This document shows, piece by piece, positions 46,651-58,541 of a stretch of 64,000 nt of DNA. Position numbers and translations under genes: made by a program. The notes beneath the pieces are model-generated. The model worked only from the letters and a program-made list of their open reading frames with translations. It was not told the DNA's origin and ran no database searches. The stretch covers positions 54,380,356 through 54,444,355 of the forward strand of contig NC_080072.1 in the NCBI RefSeq assembly GCF_949987535.1. The letters run 5' to 3'. Position 1 is the stretch's first letter. Every line of letters starts with the position of its first letter. Source of the DNA: Balaenoptera acutorostrata (lineage: Eukaryota; Chordata; Mammalia; Artiodactyla; Balaenopteridae).

Positions 46651-47849
46651 TTCTGTGAGTAAAATTCACTAAACCTCTCCTTCTCTTAAATGCCTCCCCT
46701 TCTCTGGGTGATGGTAACTCCTTTCAGGAAGGCCCTTTCCTAAACTGTTTATTCACTCATTTGACATTTGTTGAATGGCCACTGGATTGTAGCCACTGTA
46801 GCTTGACTGATGAAATGAGAACCCAATATGTAAGATGTAAGCCAGTGTACTTAACCGTTTATGGTGATGATGAAACTCTTGCTCTTTGCATATGAGCTTG
46901 AACTATAGATGCCCTGTAAAGTTAAAAAATTCAAGATTGCTTGACTAAGAATCGTCAGCTTCTGAATGTGTATGTGGATTTTTCCCCATTTATAGTGGGT
47001 GTATCTTAATGATTATTAGAGGGATCTACTGAAAAGAGAAAAAGATCATATTAATTCCAATCAAGTCACAATAAATATCCCCTGAAACAAATAAATGTTG
47101 CTTTATGCAGTCTGTGATTAGTTAATTAATATCTCTTCATTTGAAATTACTTGGGAAAAAGGAAAATTTTATTAAAACCCAAATATTATGCCAAGGCCAA
47201 ATTGCCCCAATTAATTGGAGTGGACACTGGATAGGTGAACTACTTATTACCAATTCCAGTCTCTACCCCTGTAATTCATTCATTTAAAGGGGTAGAAGGT
47301 TAATATGTTGTTACTTAGAAATGCCTACCAAGGAACTTAGAAAATTCTTCTCTAAAGGGCAAAATGTAAAGTCTATACAGAGGGGTGTGCTTTTGATTAT
47401 GTGTGGCTCTGGAATATGTGTAGTATATCTTCTTTTCCTGCTCCTTGGCCCATCCTTGCCCTTAGTATGTATCGTTGAGTCACAATGGGATTAATTTATA
47501 GGAAAATATTTACTTAACATGTTATTGTTAAGAAATGTTGCAATCAGTATTATACATTTATGGATTTCAGCATTTATTTTTTCCAAATATCCAAGGTTGT
47601 GGGCTGAGTTCAGTTATTAGTACAGTTTTTTAAAAAAATTAATTGGATTTGGTTGGTAGGGTTATCTTTGTAGGAAATAGTTTGCTGATGTCATGGAAAC
47701 TTTAGGTTGGAAAATCTATTATGGTAATACTGTGAATTGCATCTCTTATTTAGTCAACATGTTTTACTTCTTAGTTAAGCAAATATTAAGTTTCAATTCT
47801 AAATGATATTTAGGAAAACAATATGAAGTTGTTAGTGCTGACAATGAGA

Positions 47850-47975
47850 TGAGGCATATGGATATATTAACAAGAGAATTAGTGTGGTGATGGTTGCATA
47901 GCGATGTGCCTGTAAACTTAAAATGGTTAAAATGGTAACTTTCATGTTATATATATTTTACCACAAGAAAAAAAG
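47850..47975 (+). repeat. L1 3'-end fragment
   Basis: ggtgatggttgcatagcgat, gtaaacttaaaatggttaa, atattttaccacaagaaaa: a forward L1 end. Confidence 0.72.
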
Positions 47976-49074
47976 AAGTAGCACTGTTAACAGTTTTGGG
48001 ATATTTCAAATGCACTTTTTTCTGTCTGTTAAGCAATAACAGAAGAATAGGTTTTTCTCTGCAAGTTTGTTTCCTAAAGAGAGTTCATCTGTAAAAGCTT
48101 TAAAGTTTTTTCCATCTGTATTTAAATCAAATTAATCTGCATTTATTTTACTTACCTACTTTATAAACTTTTCTTTCTTAAGCCCAAAAGCATGGAGTTA
48201 AGAGTGAGTAGTCCTGATAGGATGGTTATTTTGGAAGGAATCCATCAATAGATTCTGGCCGAGTCTTGCCAGTAGCTCAGTCTATTTTCATTTGAAACAT
48301 TCAAAGCAAAGAATGTTTTGCAGCACTATTAATAAAGTTCTATAGCCCTTTTAAAATGAAACTTCTTCCAAATAGGCACATAGAGTAATAGTTAACCCAA
48401 GGTCATTTCTAAGTTAATTATAAAATATATGTGAATTGAAAAGAATTAACTTGAACCATAAGATATATAATTATAAATTTAGGCTTTTATTTTAAATATC
48501 TGAAAAACTGGTTTGTTTATTTGTTTAAATTTATTTCCCTTCATTCCTCATGCCCTCTTCACCACTAGAAGAATCAAACAAAAAACGTGGTTGCAAGTTA
48601 TTCTAAAAGCTCAGTCTGGAAAAACTTTCTCTGTTGAGCTAGTGTCTTTTCTAAGAGCTACACGTTCAGTTGTGTTTTCCTCTTTGCTTTGGCTGTCAGG
48701 AAGTTTAGAATTAAGACAGAGTTTTCAGTTCAGTCATCATGGCCTTCCAACATGGCATGTAATTTAAAAAAATAATTTTTGGTATACTCTTCTCATATTT
48801 ATTACTTAATGTGGTCTTTATTAACGCTCATTCTTTATGTATTTTTACTGTAAGTCACTTAAAATTCTTCTTGGGAATAGGGTATAACCATAAAAAGAAA
48901 TATAATCAAACCATCTATCCTCCTTCCAGTTTAAAAAATGAAAAAAAGAAAGTGATGCAGTAATGCCAGTACTGCCGTTCTGTACAAAACTGTATCTTAA
49001 GTAAATGGTGAGATTACCGGCATATGATAAGCCTTCAGTGAGTATAGCTGCTGCTATTTTGTTGTTATCTTCTT

Positions 49075-49245
49075 TTAGAACTCTTAGAACTGAAAAGGAT
49101 CTTAAATATTGTTTTATCTAATTCCTTTGTTTTATGGGTGAGAAGACTAAAGCTCAGGGAGAGACCATGGCTTGCCAAATCTTAGACTGCTAGAGTAGTA
49201 GGACGATGAGTTAGAACTGAGATTTCTTGGCTCTTTCCACTATAC
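49075..49245 (-). repeat. MIR-like fragment
   Basis: Reversed MIR: ttatgggtgagaagactaaa, gctcagggagagaccatgg, gatgagttagaactgagat. Confidence 0.65.
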
Positions 49246-49289
49246 CCTTCTGTCCCCCATGACTTTCTTATAGATCCCTATGCTGCCTC

Positions 49290-49425
49290 TGCCCATTTTC
49301 CCACTAGGCTTTAAATCCTTTGCAAGCAGGGACAAAAATCTTGTTTACCATTGTATTCACAGTACTTAGTACAGTGCCTGGCACATAGTAGAGGCTCAAT
49401 AAATACTTGTGGAATGTTTAATGAG
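49290..49425 (+). repeat. L2 3' end
   Basis: ctaggctttaaatcctttgc, gcagggacaaaaatcttgtt, agtgcctggcacatagtaga, caataaatacttgtggaatg. Confidence 0.92.
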
Positions 49426-50043
49426 ATAGGTCTTGTGCCCTTGGGTAGGTTAAAGGGGGCTTTGTCAGAATTGTCAAACTTGCAGTCTCTAGGAGGGAGG
49501 ACTCTGGGAGCTGTGGAGGAAACAGATTGGCTGGTGGCTGTTGTTTAGACTAGATTCCATAGGATTAATATGGGATTTAGGGGGAGTCTAATGACCACAT
49601 TGATAAAGCTTTTATACTATAAAGTTGCCTTTAGCTCTTTAATACATTAGCAGTAGCTTATGAGGATCCTTTTTATAGATTCTGTAAAAGAAAAATCTGT
49701 GTTACACTGAGTAATAATTAAGCCTTAATTAAGTAGAAATTAACTACATTATTTTGTTTTCTAATGTCCAAATACTTTAAGCCTGAGTCTGTGGTTCAGA
49801 GTGGGGTACAGCAAAAGAGACCTGAAGTGTCTGTGCTTCCTCTAAGGTGTGTGTGTAAGGAGAGATAGAGACAGAGACTGACTGCAGACTCAGTCATATT
49901 AACTGCATGCCCAGCCAGTGTTGGAGTGAATTAAAATATGCAGACTTGTTCCTCTTTTTTAAAATGAACGAATGAAAATATAGATGCTTTCAGCGGACAG
50001 ATACCAGACACATAAATGATGTGATACTGGAGGACTAGCTTTA

Positions 50044-50370
50044 TTATTTTTTAATTAATTTATTTTATTTTTGGCTGTGTTGGGTCCTCGTTGCTGTGCA
50101 CGGGCTTTCTCTGGTTGCAGCGAGTGGGGGCTACTCTTCCTTGTGGTGCACGGACTTCTCATCGCGGTGGCTTCTCCTGTTGCGGAGTGTGGGCTCTATG
50201 CACGCGGGCTTCAGTAATTGTGGCTCGTGGGCTCTAGAGCGCAGGCTCAGTAGTTGTGACGCGCAGGCTTAGTTGCTCCGCGGCATGTGGGATCTTACTG
50301 GACCAGGGCTTGAACCTGTGTCTCCTGCATTGGCAGGCGGATTCTTAACCACTGCACCACCAGGGAAGCC
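50044..50370 (-). mobile_element. CHR-type SINE
   Basis: Minus-strand longer-type copy with head ccaccagggaagcc. It is flanked by an exact 17-base duplication ctggaggactagcttta at 50027-50043 and 50371-50387. Confidence 0.96.
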
Positions 50371-50834
50371 CTGGAGGACTAGCTTTAGAATTGATGAAAG
50401 GAGGCAAACCAGAGAGGTGAGGGTGGAGAAACCAGTCTAGGGAGTTTTAGGGAAGTAGTGGTGTGAGCTTGAGTAAAATCAGTTGACCTCCTTCTGTATC
50501 ATTTATGTAAAATGCAAGTTGTTATGCCCTACCTATTGCTGGGCAGGGGATTTCCCTGAATGATTTCTTAATGATTTCTTTTCACCTCTAAAACTGAAGT
50601 GTCTAGAAGTGGCTTAGAGCAGGGTTTTAAAAGGTGGTGGAAATGTGACCAGGGCATGAAAAGGAAAGGGTAAGGGCAGTTAGTGAGTTCTGTAAAAATC
50701 TCAGGATTAGACTTAGCAAGTTATGTGTGGGGAATAGTCCAAACATTAACCATGAGGGATAGGAGACTATGAGAGAAAAATGAGGTAGTGATTTAAAAGA
50801 AATCACAAGGCTTGATGATGGCCTGGGGCAGGTC

Positions 50835-50880
50835 GTGTGTGTGCGTGTGTGTGCATGTGTATGTGTGTGTGTGTGTTTGT
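50835..50880. repeat. (GT)n microsatellite, interrupted
   Basis: GT units with GC and AT interruptions. Confidence 0.93.
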
Positions 50881-51149
50881 TGGGGGAGGGATAAAAGAAT
50901 AGAAACGAATCAAGTGGATGAGCTGGTTAAAAGGACAAATCTTGTTAAGAGTATGGAGTACAGATGGAAAAGGAAGATAGCTTAAGCAGAAGTGATGTGG
51001 AATTTAAGGAGCAGGTTTTAGAGGTGTCAGTAATCTCTCTGCCATACTAAAATAGGAATATACTGGTGGTTTTCAGAGGGGTCTGGCAGGATGGTGAAGG
51101 GTAGCATCAGGGAACTAGCTTTTTCCCAGGGCTTCCTGCCATGTTCAGT

Positions 51150-51315
51150 ACTTTACAGACCTCGTTTCCTTTAGTTCTTACATTAATCCTATAAGATTTA
51201 TAACATTCTCATTTTTCAGCTAAGGAAAATGCAGTTCAAAGAGGTTAAGTAACTCGCCCCAGAACTTCTCACCTGAGTAGAGTGACAGAGATGGAATTGG
51301 AACTCAGGTCTCTCT
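51150..51315 (-). repeat. MIR element
   Basis: Reversed MIR: tcatttttcagctaaggaaa, aaagaggttaagtaactcgc, gatggaattggaactcaggt. Confidence 0.88.
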
Positions 51316-51599
51316 TGACTGCAAACCTGTGCTCTTTCTAGCAAACCATTGTCAGAACCCTGTGACAGAAGGCTCTGTGCTTAGCTCTTTGTCTTGAAAT
51401 GATCTACCTTTACAACAGAAAGCTTCCTTCCTTGTGTTTGTTTAAAGAATTTATACCCTGTCTTGTTCTAAAAAAACACAAGGTTGTACAGAGGTGGGTA
51501 AGAAGCTGTCCAGTTATCCTGTTGTTTGAGGGGACTTAAATCCTTTTGCATTACTCTAGGCCTTTTGAAATACAGCTGTGGAAACAATGTTCCTATCCA

Positions 51600-51811
51600 T
51601 CAGCAAACAAATACTAGTGCATGTCCAGAATAGGCAAACATGTAGAGACAGAAATTAGATCAGTGGTTCTTAGGGCTGGAGGAGAAGGCGGGGTTTAGGA
51701 GTAATAGCTAAAGGGTATGAGGTTTCTTTATGAGGTGATGAAAATGTTTTAAAATCGTGGTGATGGTTAAATAACTCTGTGAATATACTAAAAACCATTA
51801 AATTTTACACT
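51600..51811 (+). repeat. L1 3'UTR fragment
   Basis: agacagaaattagatcagtg, taaagggtatgaggtttctt, aaccattaaattttacactt: a forward L1 3' end. A SINE follows immediately. Confidence 0.82.
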
Positions 51812-51826
51812 TTAAAAAAAGAAAGA

Positions 51827-52100
51827 GGGACTTCCCTGGTGGCGCAGTGGTTAAGAATCCGCCGGCCAATGCAGCGGACACGGGTTCGAGCCCTGGTCCG
51901 GGAAGATCCCACATGCCGCGGAGCAACTAAGCCTGTGCGCCACAACTACTGAGCCTGTGCTCTAGAGCCCGTGAGCCACAAGTACTGGAGCCCATGTGCC
52001 ACAACTACCGAAGCCCGCCCGCCTAGAGCCTGTGCTCCGCAACAAGAGAAGGCACCGCAATGAGAAGCCCGTGCACCGCAACGAAGACCCGATGCAGCCA

Positions 52101-52151
<51 letters not shown>

Positions 52152-52172
52152 AGTTAGTTAGTTAGTTAGTTA
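51827..52172 (+). mobile_element. CHR-type SINE with expanded tail
   Basis: Plus-strand longer-type copy (gggacttccctggtggcgca). Its tail has grown into about 13 AAAT units (52098-52151) followed by GTTA units (52152-52175). The flanks aaaaaaagaaaga on both sides fit insertion at the L1 A-run. Confidence 0.92.
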
Positions 52173-52849
52173 GTTAAAAAAAAAGAAAGAAAGAATGCTA
52201 GTATACACAAGGCAGATAACCCAACAATAAATATACAGCGGAAGGATCGTAACAAAATCTTACCCATTTCTGGGTGCATGGCAGCTACAGCTAGGCCTAA
52301 GGAAGCTGCTGCTTTTATTCAAGTACGTGTGTCGGGGTGGGAGGCCTCACACACCCAGGCTAGGGGCTGGGAGGAGGATCCTCTCAGACCTTCAGCTTCT
52401 TGGTGGAACTCAGCTCTGCCAGACCCCTGAGAGTTTGATTAAAAAACTAATGTGGTATGGGTATGTGAGAGACAGAGAGAGTGATGAGTGAGCAATTAAT
52501 AACATGAGCTATCTAATGTTTTATATCATGTAATACCATTTGAAAACCCTTTAAGCAGTGTTTTATAAGCATTAAATCTTCTAGCTTTCCAGCTGCATGT
52601 TTATACTGGCTGCTCCTCCTTTTCTTTGCTTGTAAGTCAGATGCATTGTGGTTGTGGGTATTTTTAGCTTAACTAGAAATCCCAGAAACCATCTGGTCCC
52701 TTGGCAGTGGAAATTTTAAGCTAGTTGCCTTTCAGACAATGCTGCTGTCTCTTGTTTATGACTTCATTATGTGTTTGGAAGAGAGAACTTCTCTAGACGT
52801 GCTGGGGCTATTCTGTGGCAGAGTAGAGTAGAATGTAAGATCAGTATGC

Positions 52850-53045
52850 TGTGGTAGAAAGAGCACAGGCCTTAGAGTCTTGGAGATACAGGTTTAAACT
52901 TCGGCTTCAGCTGTGTGACCTGGAAAAATCACTTCCTTCAGTTCTTTGTCTGTAAATTGAGGATGCTGATCTATAGGGTTTCTATATGGATTAAATGAGA
53001 TACAGTATATTTAAAACACACAATGCCTGACAGATAATAGATTCC
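52850..53045 (+). repeat. MIR element
   Basis: tggtagaaagagcacaggcc, cttcagctgtgtgacctgg, tttgtctgtaaattgagga, ggattaaatgagatacagta. Confidence 0.92.
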
Positions 53046-53483
53046 TAAAAAATGATGAAGTTTTCTTTCCTTTCCTTAAGGATGTCATAGGCATTTCTGT
53101 ATATATTTTTATTCACTTACAAGAGATTTATTGGATATATCCACTGTGTGCCAGGCACTGTGTGAGGGTTTGGGAATATAGAAATGGATGTGCACAAAGG
53201 TGGGAGGAGTAGTTACTTCCTCTATTTTTTAGCAAAGGTATTGTTTGAGCTCTTAAATCTTAGGAACATTATCAAGTTTACTGCTGATGATTCTCAGCCA
53301 GCATTGAAATGTCTTAACCTGACCAAATACTACAATAATAATATCTATATATTATGTTGATGGTTTACACGATATTTTCACATTCATGATTTTTGTGACT
53401 CTTCATGTGACAATAACAACATTGGGGGAATATAGTTATATAGGAACGAAGTTTATGTATGCTATTGAAATTGAGTTGGTATT

Positions 53484-53834
53484 TTTTTTTTTTTAAAGGA
53501 TTTTCTTTTTTATTTATTTATTTATTTATTTATTTGTTTATTATTTTTGTCTGTATTGGGTCTTCGGTTCGTGCGAGGGCTTTCTCCAGTTGCGGCAAGC
53601 GGGGGCCACTCTTCATCGCGGTGCGGGGACCGCTCTTCATCGCGGTGCGCGGGCATTTCTCTATCGCGGCCCCTCCCTTTGCGGGGCACAGGCTCCAGAC
53701 GCGCAGGCTCAGCAATTGTGGCTCACGGGCCCAGTTGCTCCGTGGCATGTGGGATCTTCCCAGACCAGGGCTCGAACCCGTGTCCCCTGCATTAGCAGGC
53801 AGATTCTCAACCACTGCGCCACCAGGGAAGCCCC
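53484..53834 (-). mobile_element. CHR-type SINE, subfamily with internal duplication
   Basis: Minus-strand copy flanked by an exact 13-base duplication ttgagttggtatt (53471-53483 and 53835-53847). The phrase cactcttcatcgcggtgcgg is followed by a second ctcttcatcgcggtgcgcgg, the same internal duplication as in the copy at 33517. Confidence 0.96.
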
Positions 53835-53869
53835 TTGAGTTGGTATTAATTTGAAATATATTGTTTTCA

Positions 53870-54880
53870 ATTAAGATGTTAATTGTAATTCCCCAGGGCA
53901 ACCACTAAGAAAATAACTAAAACATACATAGTTAAAGAAATAAGAAGGAAATCAAAATGGTACAGTAGGAGATATCTAACACAAAAGAAGGCATTAATGG
54001 AGACATTGTGGAACAAAAAAGGTATAAGACATATAGAAAATAAATAGAAAAATTGCAGAAGTCCTTCCTTATCAGTAATTACTTTAAATGTAAATGAATT
54101 AAACTCTCCAATTAAAAGGCAGAGATTGGCAGAATGGATTTTAAAACAGTATAGTCCAAATATATGATGAGACTCACTTTAGATCCAGAGACAGAGGTAG
54201 GTTGAAAGTGAAATGTAAACAGTGACCAAAAGAGAGCTAGAATAGCTATACAATATCAGACAACGTAAACTTCAGGACAAAAATTATTACAAGAGACAAA
54301 GAGAGGCATTGTATAATTATAAAAGGGTCAATCCGCAAGAAGATATAACAACTGTAAACACATGTACACCTAATTATGGGTCCATAAAATATGTGAAGTA
54401 AAAACTGACAGAATTAAAGGAAATAATAGACATTTTAATATTAATAGTTGGAGACTTTAACACCCACTTTCAATGATGGGTAGACTATACAGATGAAAGA
54501 TAAACAAAGGATATAGAAGACTTGAATAATACTGTATACCTAGCTAGAAACAAAATACCTAACTGATTCAAGAAGAAATTGAAAATCTGAATAGACCTAT
54601 AACAAGTGAAAAGGTTGAACCAGTAATCAAAAAACATCTGGCAAAGAAAAGCCCAGGACCAGATGGCTTCACTGGTGTTACTACCAAGCATTTAAAAAAG
54701 AATCAACATGAATGTTTCTCAGACTCTTTCAAAAATTAGAAGAGGAGTGAACACTTCCCGACTCATTCATTCTTTGAAGCCAGTATTACCCTGATACCAA
54801 AGCCATATGCAGACATCACAAGAAAAGAAAACTACAGACCAATATCCTTTATGAATCTATATTCCAGCACACCATTGGAG
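53870..54880 (+). repeat. Old L1, ORF2 5' half
   Basis: Forward L1: gtaattactttaaatgtaaa (start of ORF2), accaaaagagagctagaata, aagcccaggaccagatggct, ctacagaccaatatcctt (start of the reverse-transcriptase domain). Many stops and frameshifts. Confidence 0.85.
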
Positions 54881-55839
54881 GAAAAAAAAATACAAGCTTT
54901 GATGCATTAGAGAGGGTAAGAGAAACACTTTGACTTAACCTGCATCACCCCTACCCCAAGGCAGCAGAACTCAGGTTCAAGAGAGATTTTCCTGGCTGGT
55001 GATTGCCCCTATGGGAGAAAGTAAGAGCATGTGAGTGAACACCTGGCTTCTCCAACTGTATAAGAAGCCCATTTCTCTCCTGCCTCAACCAGAGTATTGA
55101 ATCATGATCTGCATGACCTAGGGGAAGGAAGAGTCTGGGAAAGCAGCAGATAGGACTCTCAGAGGGCATTAAAGGGATGAGGATCTTACTAACTACATTA
55201 CAGGCTCCACCCACAAGTCACTGGGGAAGCCTCACCTGTGGATCCTCCCAACTGGCCCATGGGCACTCCCATCGCTCCACATGCCTCATTCACACATGCT
55301 TCCACCCTGTGGCCAGTTCCTTGTGCATGCTCCCAGTGGCAGTGAGCGGGTTTTGGCAGATGGCCAGTAAGCATGTGTAGAAAGCCAGCTAGAATCCGTG
55401 GGCAAGGGAGAGACCACAAATGAGCTTTATTGCCACCCTTGGGAAAACAAAATGGAGGCTGTCAGCTTTCGGCCTGGTGTGTTGGAGGATCAAGAGAAGG
55501 CGTACAAACTTGAGAATTTTGCCACAGAGGGAGAAAGCAAGGAGCTGATGTATCCATAGAAGATCTGAGAAAATCCCAGCATCCCTACCAGAGCTGTTGG
55601 AAGGTTTTTCTCTCCTGAAGGCAGTTAGTAAAGTTCAGAGGAGGTGACTGCTACTTCAAATGTGAGGACAGCAATGCAAAACGTCAAGGAACATGAAAAA
55701 TCCAGGAAACATGACAACATCAAAAGATCACAACAGTCTTCCAGTATTGGATCCCAAAAAACATGGAGATCTGTGATTTATCCAACAAAGACTTCAAATT
55801 AGCTGTTTTAAGGAAGCTCAATGAGCTACAAGATATGGG

Positions 55840-55950
55840 GATATATGTATACGTATAGCCGATTCACCTTGTTGTACAGTAGAAACTAACACAACACTGT
55901 AAAGCAATTATACTCCAATAAAGATGTAAAACTAAATTAATTAATTAATA
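55840..55950 (+). mobile_element. Very short L1 3' end inside old L1
   Basis: gccgattcaccttgttgtac, agtagaaactaacacaacac, attatactccaataaagatg and a degenerate AATT-rich tail: about 100 bases of L1 3' end. Confidence 0.8.
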
Positions 55951-56055
55951 AGAGCTGAGAACTTCCCAAATCTGGGGAGAGATTTGGATATCTAAGTTTG
56001 TGAAGCTCATAGGTCACCAAACAAACTCAACTTAAAGCCATTCTGTCCAAGACAC

Positions 56056-56563
56056 TGTATTATCAGGCCACCCAAGATGGCTGTTCTCTTGCTCTCTGTA
56101 CATCCCCTGCTCAACCAGTCCCTGCTTCACCTACACCCTACTCACATAACCGACCTTCCCTCTTAATCATAGAGCCTAATCAGTAAATGCCTATATACTT
56201 GTACCCCTCCCCCCTCCCCATCTAGTGATTGTTCTAATCTTTAGATCAGAACATCTCCACCATGATAGCTTATCAAAGGGGCAGTAAGGGGCATGCTCCT
56301 CTGCTCGTTTCCCTGGTAACTGATGAGCCAACCTGACATCAATTCCCCCTATAACTGGTAACCTTCCTCTCCCCCTCGTAGTGAAGACCACTGCCATGTC
56401 TTGCCCACTGTCTGCTGCACCCAGTGGGGTGTCACTCCAGGACCTTGCTTCAGACATGTGAGATCCCTGTTTAATCCCCTTAAACTATTGATGTCTCTGT
56501 TGCTGACTCTGGGCTCTTTCTTCTGTCTTGAGGCTGGGCAAGTACAGGGCTTGCAGGCCTACA
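56056..56563 (+). mobile_element. Solo LTR of a class I-like endogenous retrovirus
   Basis: A 508-base non-coding block starting tgtattatcaggccaccc and ending ttgcaggcctaca (TG…CA) separates continuous parts of an old L1. Motifs such as gatgagccaacctgacatca, cagtggggtgtcactcc and tgtttaatccccttaaac fit an LTR with promoter and polyadenylation regions. No internal viral gene is present and no clear target duplication is seen. Confidence 0.75.
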
Positions 56564-57141
56564 GGGTATGGCTCAACAGACACATTATGATAAAACTGTC
56601 AAATATAAAAGACAAAGTGAGCATCTTAAAAGCAGCAAGAGAAAAGGATTATAACTTACAAGGGAACTCACATAAGGCTATCAGTAGAATTCTCAACAGA
56701 AACGATACAGTCCAGAAGAGTAGGATGATATATTCAGAGCACTGAAAGGAAAAAAAAAACTGCCAACCAAAATACTCTGTCTAGTAAAGTTGCACTTCAT
56801 ATATGAAGGAGAGGTAAAGACTTTCCCAGACACACAAAAGCTGAGGGAGTTCACCACCACTAGACCTGCCTTACAAGAAATGCTGAAAGGAGTTCTTCAG
56901 GCTGAAACAAAATTATACTAATTAGTAACATGAAAACATATGAAAATATACAACACTCTGGTAAAGGTAACTATATAGTCAAATTAAGAATACTTTAATA
57001 ATGTTAACATGGTGATATGTTAACCACTTAACTCTAGTATAAATGTTAAAAGGACAAGAGTATTAAAAATAACTATAGCTAAACTAATTTGTTAATGAAT
57101 ACACAATATAAAAAGACATCAAGTGTTTTGTGACATTGAAA

Positions 57142-57197
57142 TGTTTTGTGACATTAGAAACAAAATGGATGTTTTGTGACATTAGAAACAAAATGGA
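57142..57197. repeat. Two 28-base tandem units in old L1
   Basis: Units beginning gttttgtgacattagaaac follow each other at 57142 and 57170, with a partial unit just before. Confidence 0.92.
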
Positions 57198-57651
57198 GGA
57201 GAGTAAAAGGGTAAAGTTTTGTATGTGATTGAAGTTAAGTTGTTATCAAGCGTAAAATAGACTCTTATATCTATAAGATGTTTTATGTAAACCTCATGAT
57301 AGCCACAAAGCAAAAACCTACAGTGGATTCACATAAAATAAAAAGGGAACCAAAGCATACCTCTATAGAAAATCATCAATTCACAAAGGAAGGCCACAAG
57401 AGAGGGATAAAGGAACAAGAGAACTACAAAACAGCTAGAAAACAATGACTAAGATGACATTAGTAAATCCTTACCTATCAATAATCACTCTAAATGTAAA
57501 TGGATTAAATTCTCCAATCAAAAGTCATAGAGTGGACTTGCACAAGCCTCTTAGATAGCCTCATCCACCAGAGGGCAGACAGCAGAAGCAAGAAGAACTA
57601 CAATCTTGCAGCCTGTGGAACAAAAACCACATTCACAGAAAAATAGACAAG

Positions 57652-58483
57652 ATGAAAAGGCAGAGGGCTATGTACCAGATGAAGGAACAAGGTAAAACTC
57701 CAGAAAAAAAAACTAAATGAAGTGGAGATAGGCAACCTTCCAGGAAAAGAACTCAGAATAATGATAGTCAAGATGATCCAGGATCTTGGAAAAAGAATGG
57801 AGGCAAAGATCGAGAAGATGCAAGAAATGTTTAAAAAAGACCTAGAAGAATTAAAGAACAAACAAACAGAGATGAACAATACAATAACTGAAATGAAAAC
57901 TACACTAGAAGGAATCAATAGCAGAATAACTGAGGCAGAAGAACGGATAAGTGACCTGGAAGACAGAATGGTGGAATTCACTGCTGTAGAACAGAATAAA
58001 GAAAAAAGAATGAAAAGAAATGAAGACAGAAGAGAGAAAGGACCCGAGAAAATATTTGAAGAGATTATAGTCAAAAACTTCCCTAACATGGGAAAGGAAA
58101 TAGCCACCCAAGTCCAGGAAGCACAGAGAGTCCCATACAGGATAAACCCAAGGAGAAACATGCTGAGACACATAGTAATCAAACTGGCAAAAATTAAAGA
58201 CAAAGAAAAATTATTGAAAGCAGCAAGGGAAAAACGACAAATAACATACAAGGGAACTCACATAAGGTTAACAGCTGATATCTCAGCAGAAACTCTAGAA
58301 GCCAGAGGGAGTGGCATGATATACTTAAAGTGATGAAAGGGAAGAACCTACAACCAAGATTACCCAGCAAGGATCTCATTCAGATTCCATGGAGAAATCA
58401 AAAGCTTCACAGACAAGCAAAAGCTAAGAGAATTCAGCACCACAAAATCAGCTCTGCAACAAATGCTAAAGGAACTTCTCTAA
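57652..58483 (+). pseudogene. L1 ORF1 (RNA-binding protein), frameshifted
   Basis: The start codon at 57652 opens a frame that stops within about 23 codons because of an extra base in the A-run near 57703-57711. A 203-codon open piece (57722-58333) then covers the coiled coil (QDLGKRMEAKIEKMQEM, ELKNKQTEMNNTI) and the RRM-like/C-terminal region to YKGTHIRLTADIS. A one-base deletion near 58307 and another short deletion near 58360 break it again. The stop of the ancestral frame is at 58481-58483. ORF1 normally forms trimers that bind the L1 RNA. This copy is dead. Confidence 0.9.
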
Positions 58484-58541
58484 GTGGGAAACACAAGAGA
58501 AGAAAAGGACCTACAAAAACAAACCCAAAACAATTAACAAA

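Larger units (their letters stand above)
54885..57535 (+). repeat. Old L1: 5'UTR, ORF1 remnant and ORF2 start (left part)
   Basis: From about 54890 5'UTR-like sequence, then ORF1-like sequence (gttttaaggaagctcaatga; later agacaaagtgagcatcttaa, gaaatgctgaaaggagttc), the inter-ORF region, and the ORF2 start (atcactctaaatgtaaatgg). It is interrupted by a short L1 end, an LTR and then a 5-kb L1, and resumes at 62543. No open frame of useful length. Confidence 0.8.

Noticed and set aside
48513..48767. 84-codon open frame in intron 4
   Set aside because: No similarity I can name and no splice sites suggesting an exon. Composition is as in neighbouring intron.
57598..58251. 217-codon open frame on the minus strand
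   Set aside because: Shadow of L1 ORF1. Its hydrophobic appearance comes from reading the A-rich coiled-coil region backwards.
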